Both the position numbers and the translations under genes were made by a program. The notes below the pieces were generated by a model. It saw only the letters and a list, made by a program, of their open reading frames with translations. It searched no databases and had not been told where the DNA came from. Positions 29,461-38,707 of a stretch of DNA of 64,000 nt are shown here, piece by piece (position 1 is the first letter of the stretch; each line of letters begins with the position of its first letter). Origin of the DNA: Firmicutes bacterium M10-2 (GTDB lineage Bacteria > Bacillota_I > Bacilli_A > Erysipelotrichales > Erysipelotrichaceae); the NCBI GenBank assembly GCA_000403415.2, contig KE159692.1:319024-383023 (forward strand). Direction: 5' to 3'.

Positions 29461-31161
29461 TTAATCTTTGCGAATAAATTCAAGCAATTCAGTAGCCGCT
29501 TCATGCAGACCATGACGATTCATTTTGTCAAAACCAAGGTGCGTATAAATTTCGCCGACAAATACTCCATTGTCTTTCAACGATTGGAATACTTCGTCAA
29601 TCAACGGTTCGCAAACTTCCTGCTGCTGCATAGGTCCGAACGGATTCGCAAAATACGTTGTGGAAATACCAACTTCCTGTGTTGTACCTAAAGCCATTCG
29701 TTTTCCCATTTTGCATGTTTCTTTTGCATCCGTTACATCCAATTCTTTCAAACCGTATTCATCTGTATAGTTGTTGGCATATGCGAAAAGATCAATCTTA
29801 TGGTTCGTTACCACTGTGCGATAAGGAGCTGCCGGAACAATCATTCGGGAGTTTGGATTTTCAGGAGCCATAAAAATCGAACGGTCCATATCACGATATG
29901 GTGTACCCGGATCCAAATCATCCAATCGAATGAAGGCACCGATTTCCGTCCCTTGTCCGTATGGTACTCCATCTTCGATATGAATTGTTCCCATATCGTC
30001 AAATACAACTTCCACATTCTTGATAATATCTTTTCCAACCACTTTCAACGCTTCGATTGACTCAGATTTTCCGGCACCCGAATCTCCCATAAGCATGATT
30101 CCCTTTGTACGTCCATCATTTAAAGTAATATTCATGAACGCGCCGTGGATCGGCAACCATCCTTGGTGCATCATTGCCAAGTTATGAAGAGTCAGAGCCA
30201 TTTTTTTCATATAGCCAAAGTATTCTACTCGCGGATGATCCGAAATCGAACCGATCCAGATATCGTTTTCCGTATCATGATAGAATGTCGTTTCGTTTTT
30301 ATTGTCTTCATTTCCGTACAATACGATCAGATCCGGTTTTTCGGCAGCTTCTTCACGTGTTGCAAGCTCAAATAAGTTCGCCAAAGAAAGTGCCGAAGCT
30401 GTATATTTTGAATTAAAGTAAACAAAACACAACAATTTTCCGACCTTCATTGGGAAGCAGAACCATTCATTTTCATTAAACGAGAAAGAATTGATTGGAT
30501 TGTGATCGATTTCCGTAAACATTCCCGTTCTCTTACTTGATTTCGGATGAAGGATCATCGGCGTACGAAGCATGACCGTATCGATGATCGGAATTGTTTC
30601 CAGTTTCTTATATTCATCAAGTTTGGTAAATTCTTTTGCTTTATGTACAGAGAAGCAGGCGTTTGTCCCTGCTTGCACCTGACGGTATACAAGGTTTGGA
30701 CGCCCTTGTACTTTTTCTTCAAACAAACGGAATGTGCGAAGGATCAGGTCGTTCAAAGAACTGTCTTTTTGCACTAAATTATTGATTCCGAAATCCGATG
30801 TCTTTTCCGAATACATATATCCGAACCGTTGCAAGGTTCTCCATGATTTATAGAGCTCTTCCAAAAATTCCAGAAGAACTTCTCTTTCTTCTAAATATTC
30901 GCTGTCAATCTCTTCGATTTTAAAAATCGCCAAGATACGCAAGAATGTCACAAAATTTTCCGTCGCTTCATCTTCGGTAAACTTTCCATGACGAATGACG
31001 TAATCATAAAGTTTTGGACTGTTTTCCTGAGTCGAATGAATAAAGTATCGAATAAATCGTTTAAAAGAATCAGAACCAAGTAAGGTTTCACGATTTTTTG
31101 GATACGCTTTACTATAATTCAGAATCACTTGTCGACTTCCAATATGAATTTTATTTTGCAT
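29461..31161 (-). CDS. PEP carboxykinase/HPr-kinase-fold ATPase
   Basis: 566 aa from the ATG at 31,161 (GGGAGG 10 nt upstream). The C-terminal half has the P-loop MLMGDSGAGKSESIEAL and VVFDDMGTIHIEDG, features of the PEPCK/HPr kinase superfamily, where kinase 1a GxxGxGKT/S and kinase 2 acids bind ATP and metals. The N-terminal half (residues 1-250) is helical and not recognised. Similar proteins in Erysipelotrichia are labelled PEP carboxykinase, but I do not see every ATP-PEPCK active-site motif, so the substrate is uncertain. Confidence 0.65.
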   Translation of the reverse strand: MQNKIHIGSRQVILNYSKAYPKNRETLLGSDSFKRFIRYFIHSTQENSPKLYDYVIRHGKFTEDEATENFVTFLRILAIFKIEEIDSEYLEEREVLLEFLEELYKSWRTLQRFGYMYSEKTSDFGINNLVQKDSSLNDLILRTFRLFEEKVQGRPNLVYRQVQAGTNACFSVHKAKEFTKLDEYKKLETIPIIDTVMLRTPMILHPKSSKRTGMFTEIDHNPINSFSFNENEWFCFPMKVGKLLCFVYFNSKYTASALSLANLFELATREEAAEKPDLIVLYGNEDNKNETTFYHDTENDIWIGSISDHPRVEYFGYMKKMALTLHNLAMMHQGWLPIHGAFMNITLNDGRTKGIMLMGDSGAGKSESIEALKVVGKDIIKNVEVVFDDMGTIHIEDGVPYGQGTEIGAFIRLDDLDPGTPYRDMDRSIFMAPENPNSRMIVPAAPYRTVVTNHKIDLFAYANNYTDEYGLKELDVTDAKETCKMGKRMALGTTQEVGISTTYFANPFGPMQQQEVCEPLIDEVFQSLKDNGVFVGEIYTHLGFDKMNRHGLHEAATELLEFIRKD

Positions 31162-31259
31162 GTTATACCATCCTCCCATAATGCTTTCAATATACCTGAA
31201 AACGAATGAAAAGTAAATGAAAAATATATTCAAAATTTCGTAAATTTACATAAATGCTT

Positions 31260-31273
31260 AGTAAACGTTTACA
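31260..31273. promoter_or_regulatory. cre-like site upstream of the PEPCK-like gene
   Basis: Minus strand TGTAAACGTTTACT, containing the perfect palindrome GTAAACGTTTAC; 13 of 14 positions match the cre pattern. It is about 100 bp before the start, above a possible promoter with -10 TATATT. Confidence 0.6.
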
Positions 31274-31275
31274 TT

Positions 31276-32970
31276 TCAGCGACAAAATATCTTGTCGATC
31301 CGTGATCTGGCTTCCTCAAGAGTAATCTCTTCTTTGCCTTCTTTCGAGCGGTCAGTCCATTCCACCAAACCATCTTTAATTCCGCGTCCTACCGTGATTC
31401 GATAAGGTATACCGATCAATTCCATATCTTTGAATTTAACTCCTGCACGTTCCTTGCGGTCATCAAGCAATACATCATAATGATTGTTCAAGCAGTAGTC
31501 ATACAGCTCATTTGCACATCTCATTTGTTCTTCGTCTTTAGACTGCACGACCACAATACATGCTCTAAACGGTGCAATCTCGAGCGGCCAAATAATTCCG
31601 TGCTCGTCATGATGCTGTTCGACAACCGCCGCCATGCACCGCGCAAGCCCTATTCCGTAACTGCCCATCCAAACCGGTTTCTGCTCATTGTTGGCATCCG
31701 TATACAATAAATTCATTGTGGTTGCATACTTTGTTCCTAATTTGAATAAGTTTCCTACTTCGATCCCATGATCGAATGTCAATTTCGCCCCGCAGCAAGG
31801 GCACACATCCCCTTCTTTTACTTGACACAAATCAATTACTGCTACCGGCTTGAAATCATCCACATTCACATTGACAAAGTGATGATCGGTCTTGTTCGCC
31901 CCGACAATGAAATTGCGCATCTTTTCAATATGACGGTCCATATAGACCGGAACATTCAATCCAACCGGCCCGGCAAATCCGACTTTGGCTCCTGTCGCTT
32001 TTTCCACATCTGCGAAGTCTGCCAATTCCATTTCGCCAGCATTCAATGCTTTCAAAGCTTTTGTTTCATTCAATTCGCGATCTCCCGGAATGCAGAATGC
32101 CACAATTTTTCCATCCACATTGTAAAGCAAAGTCTTGACGAAATCTTCCGGCTGCTTCTCAAAGAATGCCGCCACTTCTTCAATGGTTTTGGCGTTTGGT
32201 GTTTCCACACATTCGATTTCTTTCTTTTCTTCTGTACTTGCTTCGCTTTGATCAATTACTTCTGTAATTTCCAAATTGCTTGAGAAATCGCAGTTCTCGC
32301 ATCCCACCACGATATCTTCTCCAACATTCGTAATCGCTTGATATTCTTCGGAAAGCAAACCGCCCATCGCTCCTGTATCGGCACGAACGATCTTGTATGT
32401 CAAACCGAAACGGTCGAAAATCTTGCAGTACGCATCGTACATTTTTTCGTATTGCACATCCAGACCATCTTGATCGATATCAAACGTATACGCATCTTTC
32501 ATGATAAATTCGCGCGTACGGATCAATCCATAACGAGGCCTTGTTTCATCCCTGAACTTTGTTTGAATCTGATACAAGTTGTAAGGATAGTCTTTATAAG
32601 ATTTTCCATCCATACTTGCTGCAACAGCGAATAATTCTTCATGTGTCGGTCCCAAAACGTATTTTTTGCTGTAACGGTCAAGCAATGTGAACATATTCGA
32701 TCCAAACGCACTACGTCGTCCAGATTGTACGTAAATGTCTTCCGGGATCAGAGCAGGCATCAAAAGTTCCTGCGCTCCTTTGGCATCCATCTCCTCGCGA
32801 ATGATATTTTCGATCTTTGCAAGTACTTTTTTTCCCATCGGCATAATCATGTACATTCCGTTGGAACTTTTTTTGATCATCCCTGCTCGTACGAGCAAAT
32901 TTCCCGAAGCGGAATCTTCGTCTTTTGAATTTTCCCGTAATGTATAAAAGAAACTCTCACTTAATTTCAT
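31276..32970 (-). CDS. proS: Prolyl-tRNA synthetase
   Basis: 564 aa, the bacterial-type length with an editing insertion. Class II motifs: motif 2 FRDETRPRYGLIRTREFIMKD, motif 3 GSYGIGLARCMAAV. The central INS editing domain (residues about 230-380) precedes a CPCCGAKL zinc-like segment; the anticodon-binding domain ends ARSRIDKIFCR. Loads tRNA-Pro. It is 26 nt downstream of the U32 gene stop, likely the end of a common unit. Confidence 0.96.
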   Translation of the reverse strand: MKLSESFFYTLRENSKDEDSASGNLLVRAGMIKKSSNGMYMIMPMGKKVLAKIENIIREEMDAKGAQELLMPALIPEDIYVQSGRRSAFGSNMFTLLDRYSKKYVLGPTHEELFAVAASMDGKSYKDYPYNLYQIQTKFRDETRPRYGLIRTREFIMKDAYTFDIDQDGLDVQYEKMYDAYCKIFDRFGLTYKIVRADTGAMGGLLSEEYQAITNVGEDIVVGCENCDFSSNLEITEVIDQSEASTEEKKEIECVETPNAKTIEEVAAFFEKQPEDFVKTLLYNVDGKIVAFCIPGDRELNETKALKALNAGEMELADFADVEKATGAKVGFAGPVGLNVPVYMDRHIEKMRNFIVGANKTDHHFVNVNVDDFKPVAVIDLCQVKEGDVCPCCGAKLTFDHGIEVGNLFKLGTKYATTMNLLYTDANNEQKPVWMGSYGIGLARCMAAVVEQHHDEHGIIWPLEIAPFRACIVVVQSKDEEQMRCANELYDYCLNNHYDVLLDDRKERAGVKFKDMELIGIPYRITVGRGIKDGLVEWTDRSKEGKEEITLEEARSRIDKIFCR

Positions 32971-32996
32971 AAAACTGCACTCTCCTCTTTTTCCTG

Positions 32997-34202
32997 TTAA
33001 TTGCCGACTTTACGGATCATAGCATCCTTTTCGATCGGTCCGTCCCATTTAGTATACACGATTTGCATCGGTTTATTGCAAACTTCCACTTCAATTCCGT
33101 TTTCATCATAAATCTTTCCAACCTTGACCGATACACTTTCAATATGCGGACCGAAAATTTCCATTACGCGGTTGGGCAGAAAATGGTTTTTTACCTGCAG
33201 TTTCGCTTCTTTGGTAAATGGATCATAGTCTAAGACCGAAGCAACATATTCTTGGGTCACAATTTCATCATGATCCACATACAATTGGACCTTTTCATTC
33301 GGGATCCCTTCATAAAATCCTGGGCCTGTAGGCCGATTTTCAGCCTTTCGGATTTCTCTTTCTGTTTTTTCGATTTCCTCATCGCTTGCATATCCTTTTT
33401 CCATGATTCGATCGATTAAGTACCGATAACTTGAAACAACCGTTGCCAAATAGTAGGCAGATTTCATGCGCCCTTCAATCTTTAAGGAAGCAACCCCGTA
33501 TTGAATAAGCTTTTCGATATATCGAACTGCTTGCAGATCTTTCGAAGACATAGAAAAGAGATCTTCTGGATCAGAAAGCTCGATTTCTTCATCCATCAAA
33601 TGATATTTCCAGCGGCAGCTTTGCGCGCATCCTCCGCGATTGGCATCCCGCAAAGTCATGTGATTGCTTAATACACAACGTCCGGAATACGAAATACACA
33701 TCCCTCCATGAATGAACACTTCGATTGGCAAAATATTTTTTTCGCAAATCAAGCGCACTTCCTCAAGCGTGCATTCTCTTCCAAGGACGACACGATCCAT
33801 CCCTTGGTCTTTCCAAAAACGCGCTGCTTTTGAATTCGTCGAAGAATGTTGAGTAGATACATGGATTTCAAAACGACACTGAAGTTTCTTGGCAAGTTTC
33901 ATAATTGCCGGAGAAGCAACGATAATGGCATGTACCCCAATTTCATCCAGCGTCTGCAGGTACTCAGTAAGTCCAGACAAATCTTCGTCATGCGGGAGCA
34001 AATTAACAGTTACATGAACTTTTGCATCGTGGTCATTGGCAAATTTGACCAATTCAACCATATCTTCCTTTGTAAAATTAGATGCTCTGGAACGAAGAGA
34101 AAACTGTTTCCCTCCAATATATACAGCATCGGCTCCGTAAAGAATCGCGATTTTCGCCTTTTCCAAATTCCCGGCCGGAGCTAACAATTCGATCTGATTC
34201 AT
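32997..34202 (-). CDS. Peptidase U32 family protein, TrhP/YrrO-like
   Basis: 401 aa from the ATG at 34,202, which overlaps the upstream U32 gene by 4 nt. LLAPAGNLEKAKIAILYGAD is the U32 start; the signature EVFIHGGMCISYSGRCVLSN and the four-cysteine iron-sulphur set (with GGCAQSCRWKY) follow. In Bacillus the two adjacent U32 proteins (YrrN, YrrO) are needed for 5-hydroxyuridine formation in tRNA. The pair here has the same order. Confidence 0.88.
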   Translation of the reverse strand: MNQIELLAPAGNLEKAKIAILYGADAVYIGGKQFSLRSRASNFTKEDMVELVKFANDHDAKVHVTVNLLPHDEDLSGLTEYLQTLDEIGVHAIIVASPAIMKLAKKLQCRFEIHVSTQHSSTNSKAARFWKDQGMDRVVLGRECTLEEVRLICEKNILPIEVFIHGGMCISYSGRCVLSNHMTLRDANRGGCAQSCRWKYHLMDEEIELSDPEDLFSMSSKDLQAVRYIEKLIQYGVASLKIEGRMKSAYYLATVVSSYRYLIDRIMEKGYASDEEIEKTEREIRKAENRPTGPGFYEGIPNEKVQLYVDHDEIVTQEYVASVLDYDPFTKEAKLQVKNHFLPNRVMEIFGPHIESVSVKVGKIYDENGIEVEVCNKPMQIVYTKWDGPIEKDAMIRKVGN

Positions 34203-35053
34203 TCGTTCACCTTCTTCTTTACAGTTTTTTGTCCATACCAGTGATCGCTGCTGATCTTTTCGTGTTTTTCGAATTTTTCGTTTTGCAGGATCTTTTGATA
34301 TGTACTTGCGATTTGGGCACATTGCTCGTCGCTCATCCATATATTATCGAGTCGAAACCGCTCAATGCCGCATTGCCGCAACTGTTCGATCTGAGCATAA
34401 GAATTGATTGGAAAAGCCGAAAAAATATGAGTACCTGTTTCATCTTCCAGGATCGGCATTTTCTCGTTTCTCGTTTGTTCAATAAGCTTATAATGATCTT
34501 TTTCTTTTTCTTTTCCTAAGTGATGGAGATAGTTGGAAACGAGTGGCCTTCTTGAATACAAAATAGAAAAATAACCATGAATAAGAACTTCTGCCTGCGG
34601 GCAGTTTTTTCCGATTTCCAAAATTTCATGAAGAGAAAGTTCATGAGCCAGACATACGCTTTGTACTCCCAAGTCCAAATAAAATCGCACATCAGGCGTA
34701 TTTGTCACAAGTGTTTCCGGCTGATAAATTAATTTATTCTCGATTCCGAGCTCCTTTGCGATTTGAAAGACACCCTCATCTGCGTAATAAATACCGTTTA
34801 CATCGATTTTTTTGCATTCTCGCATAAACAGTTCAAGAAATTCGATCTCTTCTTCCATAAAAAGTTTCAAAGCATTAACGTAAAGTTCAAGACCGTTTTC
34901 CTTGCAGGCCGCCTTCCAATCTTTCAATGTGGAAAGCGGATGTTTTTTTTCCGTTCGTATAGATACTTTTTCAAAAGAAACGATTACGGCATCGATACCG
35001 CTTTTTTTCATCATTGGAAGAGAATCCATAGATTGAATCGTACTGATCAACAT
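34199..35053 (-). CDS. Peptidase U32 family protein, YrrN-like
   Basis: 284 aa from the ATG at 35,053. It has EVLIHGYFSILYSRRPLVSN in place of the usual cysteine-bearing U32 signature, so two cluster cysteines are missing. This is the shorter partner expected beside a full U32 protein in the tRNA hydroxylation pathway. Longer in-frame starts up to 35,257 lack a site and overlap a terminator. Confidence 0.8.
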   Translation of the reverse strand: MLISTIQSMDSLPMMKKSGIDAVIVSFEKVSIRTEKKHPLSTLKDWKAACKENGLELYVNALKLFMEEEIEFLELFMRECKKIDVNGIYYADEGVFQIAKELGIENKLIYQPETLVTNTPDVRFYLDLGVQSVCLAHELSLHEILEIGKNCPQAEVLIHGYFSILYSRRPLVSNYLHHLGKEKEKDHYKLIEQTRNEKMPILEDETGTHIFSAFPINSYAQIEQLRQCGIERFRLDNIWMSDEQCAQIASTYQKILQNEKFEKHEKISSDHWYGQKTVKKKVNE

Positions 35054-35074
35054 ATTCCTATCCTTTCTAAACGA

Positions 35075-35105
35075 AAGACCCGATTGATCTTCATCGAGTC
35101 TGTTT
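35075..35105 (-). terminator. Probable terminator after the Na/Pi cotransporter
   Basis: Stem AAGACCCGAT/ATCGAGTCT with eight-base loop; modest T-run on the minus strand. Confidence 0.45.
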
Positions 35106-36872
35106 TTATATTTCGTACTTTTGGTCGTATTCATTGAAATACTGTGCGTATTCTCCTGTCTTTTCACGACGATACCGACTGAGATATGCATGAGTATCAT
35201 AGTCTGAGCGAGCCGTTTCCAAAAGGCATATCGCAACATTCGAACAATGATCGGCAATTCGTTCCAGATTATTCAGCAAATCGCTGTAATAAATTCCCTG
35301 ATCAAGAGAACAGACGCCGTCACGCAACCTTTGAACGTGCCGCATCTTCAATTCATCGCATAAGATACTGATCAAATCCTTAAGCGGTTCAACACGTTTG
35401 GCATTTTCGAGATCTTGTGCTTCAAATGAATCGATGGTCAGATCCATGATATCCATAGTCGCACTTTCCAAAACGGACAATTCATGTTCGGCAATCGAAG
35501 AAAACCGAATTTTTTTTTCAAACATATCTTTTGCGATATTTGCGATATGGTAAGCATGATCTCCTGTCCGTTCGAAATCACCGATACAATGCAAATATTC
35601 AGACACTTCCTTCGATTGAATTTCAGTCATTTCTTTTCCTGTCAGCTGAATCAAATAACCACCGATTTTATCTTCGTATTTATCGACTTTCTTTTCGCGG
35701 CTTTTTACTTTGTTGTAGAGCTTTTCAGTGTAATCCCCATACAATGTATATGACCGAGCAAGATTTTTCAGACAACTTCGTGCCATAAAAACGATCGAAC
35801 GCTGACATTGATTAATGGCAATGGCCGGATAAGCGAGGAAACGTTCTTCCAAACGTTCGAAGTCTTCATCATCGTCATCGTCCTCATCTTTTCCCGGAAT
35901 AATGAATGTCACGATTTTTTCGATTCCTTTGACAAATGGCAGGAGAATCAGCATGGCCACAGCACGATAGATCGTATTCAAGTATGCAACCGAGAACGGA
36001 GACATCGTCATATTCAAAAAATCAAAATGAACAAATGCATTGACGGAATAAAAAAGGATAGATCCTAAAAGCATTGCGAATACATCATTGATCAAATAGA
36101 CAAAAGCCGTTCTCTTGCCATATTTATTCGTTCCGACAGCCGACAGCAAAACAGGACAAGAGGCACCGATCCCGATTCCCATGATCATCGGAAAAGCGGA
36201 TTGAAACACGATGGCCCCAGTGACCGATAAAGCCTGAAGCACACCGACTGCTGCAGAAGCAGATTGAAGTACAGCTGTAAGCAATATTCCAAACACAATA
36301 CCTAAGACTGGATTAGTAAATGAAGTAAGCATATCGATAAAGGCAGGAGAATCTTTTAATGGGGCCACAGCGCCGGACATGGTTTGCATCCCTACCATTA
36401 AGATCGCAAAACCGAGCATGATATTTCCTAACTGGCGATAAATATCTTTTTTCAAGAAGGTTCTGAAGATGATTCCCAATATTGCCACAACGGCGGAAAT
36501 TGTTGCGGTAGAAAGTAATTGTGCGATACCTTGTTGTCCATCAATATAAGATAAACACAAGATCCATCCTGTAATACTTGTTCCGATATTCGCCCCCATG
36601 ATAATTCCTATGGCTTGCGAAACTTTCATCATTCCGGAATTTACGAATCCGACAACCATAACTGTCGTTGCCGAAGAAGATTGGATGACCGCAGTGACGG
36701 CTGCTCCTAAGATCAGCCCCTTTACAGGGGTATTGGTAAGCTTGTACAAGATCAATTCCAGCTTATTTCCGGCCATTTGTTTCAGCCCGTCTCCCATGAT
36801 GCTCATTCCGTATAAGAACAGGGCGACACCGCTAAGCAAGGTCAAGACCAACACGATTGTATTTATGTCCAT
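35106..36872 (-). CDS. Na/Pi cotransporter family II with PhoU-like C-terminus
   Basis: 588 aa. Two inverted membrane repeats, each with the substrate motif: QSSSATTVMVVGFVNSG (residues about 64-80) and TAVLQSASAAVGVLQALS. The C-terminal 200 residues form PhoU-like helices (CIGDFERTGDHAYHIANIA, NNLERIADHCSNVAICLL). Imports phosphate with sodium or regulates it. Divergent from the AraC gene. Confidence 0.92.
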   Translation of the reverse strand: MDINTIVLVLTLLSGVALFLYGMSIMGDGLKQMAGNKLELILYKLTNTPVKGLILGAAVTAVIQSSSATTVMVVGFVNSGMMKVSQAIGIIMGANIGTSITGWILCLSYIDGQQGIAQLLSTATISAVVAILGIIFRTFLKKDIYRQLGNIMLGFAILMVGMQTMSGAVAPLKDSPAFIDMLTSFTNPVLGIVFGILLTAVLQSASAAVGVLQALSVTGAIVFQSAFPMIMGIGIGASCPVLLSAVGTNKYGKRTAFVYLINDVFAMLLGSILFYSVNAFVHFDFLNMTMSPFSVAYLNTIYRAVAMLILLPFVKGIEKIVTFIIPGKDEDDDDDEDFERLEERFLAYPAIAINQCQRSIVFMARSCLKNLARSYTLYGDYTEKLYNKVKSREKKVDKYEDKIGGYLIQLTGKEMTEIQSKEVSEYLHCIGDFERTGDHAYHIANIAKDMFEKKIRFSSIAEHELSVLESATMDIMDLTIDSFEAQDLENAKRVEPLKDLISILCDELKMRHVQRLRDGVCSLDQGIYYSDLLNNLERIADHCSNVAICLLETARSDYDTHAYLSRYRREKTGEYAQYFNEYDQKYEI

Positions 36873-37034
36873 TGTTTCCTCCTAGAGTCATTTTCCCTAT
36901 AACAAAATCCATTATAGCGAAAAATAGGTCTATTTTCATCTCTTTTAATGGAGTGATGCCATACATTTCTTTAATTTTGGGTTTTTATTCTTTTTTTCTG
37001 TAGTTTATAATATAGAAAGAATAGGAAAAAAATT

Positions 37035-37937
37035 ATGGATGATTACTCATTATTGAAAGAAAAAGTCGAACATGGAAGCATACGCTATCCCATTCAATAC
37101 TTAAAATTCGATCTTACCTCTTTGGAAAAAGAATACCCCAACCGTTTCTATGTTGATCGACATTGGCATTCAGAATGCGAAATTCTTTATGTGGAAAAAG
37201 GCACTCTTGAATTGGAACAAAATTTAAATACAATTATGCTTCATGAAGGGGATATTGCGTTTATCGATTCGGAAGATCTTCATGCCATCACGGGATTTAC
37301 TAAAGATACGATCCATCATGCGATCTTGTTCGACCCCCAGCTGCTTAGCTCAAGCATGAACGATGCATTTCAAAACGACATCATTGCCCCTTTTCTTGAA
37401 CATATTTCAGGATTTTCTTCATTGATCTCACCGGACCTTCTCGCATATTCGATGATCCATAGATTAGTCGAAGATTTGATCGACTGCCTTGCACAAGAGG
37501 GCGATTACGCTTATTACGAAGCGAAAGTCATGTTATTCCAATTGTTTTTGATCATGTACGAAATGGAGCTTTTCGTGCAAAAAGATATTCATTATAACGA
37601 AGAACAGCGTCTTGCGATCGATCGTTATAAAATGATCCAATCATACATTAAGGAGCATTATAAAGAAGAGATCCACCTTGAAGAGCTCGCTGAATTGATC
37701 GAATGTTCAGAAAACTATGTCGGACGGTTATTTAAAAAAATCCGCAATGATTCACCAATTCATTATTTGATCCAATATCGGATTGAAAAGGCGTGCGAAT
37801 TACTAAGGAACACAACAATGTCAGTTTACGACATTTGTCTAGAGGTTGGATTTACGAATGCATCGTATTTTATCCGGCAATTTAAAGAGTGTATGAATAC
37901 AACTCCTCTAAAATACAGAAAGAGCTTTCGGCATTAA
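37035..37937 (+). CDS. AraC-family regulator with cupin sensor domain
   Basis: 300 aa. N-terminal cupin: RHWHSECEILYVEKGTLELEQN with a HxH, then HEGDIAFIDSEDLHAI. C-terminal AraC double helix-turn-helix from residue about 200 (EIHLEELAELIECSENYVGRLFKK, SVYDICLEVGFTNASYFIRQFKE). Target unknown; a sugar-related role is usual for this layout. TATAAT lies near 37,005. Confidence 0.9.
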   Translation: MDDYSLLKEKVEHGSIRYPIQYLKFDLTSLEKEYPNRFYVDRHWHSECEILYVEKGTLELEQNLNTIMLHEGDIAFIDSEDLHAITGFTKDTIHHAILFDPQLLSSSMNDAFQNDIIAPFLEHISGFSSLISPDLLAYSMIHRLVEDLIDCLAQEGDYAYYEAKVMLFQLFLIMYEMELFVQKDIHYNEEQRLAIDRYKMIQSYIKEHYKEEIHLEELAELIECSENYVGRLFKKIRNDSPIHYLIQYRIEKACELLRNTTMSVYDICLEVGFTNASYFIRQFKECMNTTPLKYRKSFRH

Positions 37938-37951
37938 GCAGAAAGCTCTTT
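37919..37951. terminator. Bidirectional terminator of the AraC and HAD genes
   Basis: Stem AAAGAGCTTTC/GAAAGCTCTTT spanning both stop codons of the convergent genes. Confidence 0.75.
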
Positions 37952-38629
37952 TAATAATTCAATCAGCTGATTTTCGTTGTATACGACATAATCGCTAGCC
38001 TTGCCTTCCGGGCCGTGGTGGCGGTTGAAATGAATGGTTTTCATTCCTATATTTTTGGCACCCTCCATATCGTTTGTATAAGAATCGCCGATATAGTACC
38101 AATCCATGGCATTTTCATTCAAGGTTTTCATGACATGTTCGAAAGCTCGAGGATCCGGTTTTGCGAATCCGGTCTTTCCGCTCGTGAATACATGGGAAGG
38201 ATGAAAATAATCAAATACACCGAGAGTTGCCAATTTCGCATATTGATGCTCATGTTCTCCGTTGGTCAAGATCGCAAGTTCGACATCTTTTTCGCTCAAG
38301 TACTCCGTCAATTCAGAGGACATCGTAATATTCTGCTGATATCCCCGATACATTTTCTGAAACTCTTTTGCAAATTGGTCATCGATCGCAATTCCATATT
38401 GATCGCACACTTTCTTGATGCGATATTGTCCGGATTCGTCAATCGTTATTTTTCCGTTCTGGATCTGATCGAAAATTTCATCTCCCGCTTTTCGATAATC
38501 CAAATAAAACTTTTCCAAGTCAATCGAATCAAGTGCGGTCTTATCAAGCATATGATCCAAGCTCATTCGAAACGGCCAAGAAAGATCATATAAAGTATCA
38601 TCACAATCAAAACATAGTTTTAGCTTCAT
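37934..38629 (-). CDS. HAD-superfamily hydrolase, YjjG-like
   Basis: 231 aa from the ATG at 38,629. Motif I CFDCDDTLYD, motif II ILTNGEHEHQ, motif III region GKTGFAKPDPRAF and motif IV YIGDSYTNDMEGA are all present, with a helical cap between. This is the nucleotidase-like HAD branch. An upstream in-frame ATG falls in the -10 box, so the message appears to begin at or within a base or two of this ATG. Confidence 0.88.
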   Translation of the reverse strand: MKLKLCFDCDDTLYDLSWPFRMSLDHMLDKTALDSIDLEKFYLDYRKAGDEIFDQIQNGKITIDESGQYRIKKVCDQYGIAIDDQFAKEFQKMYRGYQQNITMSSELTEYLSEKDVELAILTNGEHEHQYAKLATLGVFDYFHPSHVFTSGKTGFAKPDPRAFEHVMKTLNENAMDWYYIGDSYTNDMEGAKNIGMKTIHFNRHHGPEGKASDYVVYNENQLIELLKELSA

Positions 38630-38636
38630 AAACTGA

Positions 38637-38665
38637 ATTATAGTCATTTTCCGATTAAATGTCAA
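38637..38665 (-). promoter_or_regulatory. Consensus promoter giving a leaderless HAD mRNA
   Basis: TTGACA (38,665-38,660), 17-bp spacer, TATAAT (38,642-38,637). The predicted start point is about 38,630, one base before the ATG. The -35 directly follows the T-run of the nifJ terminator. Confidence 0.75.
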
Positions 38666-38693
38666 AAAAGAGATAGCCGTTTGGCTATCTCTT
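38666..38693. terminator. Intrinsic terminator after nifJ
   Basis: Stem AGAGATAGCC/GGCTATCTCT, loop GTTT, then TTTTTT on the minus strand. Confidence 0.85.
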
Positions 38694-38707
38694 AAAAGAT
38701 AAAATCA

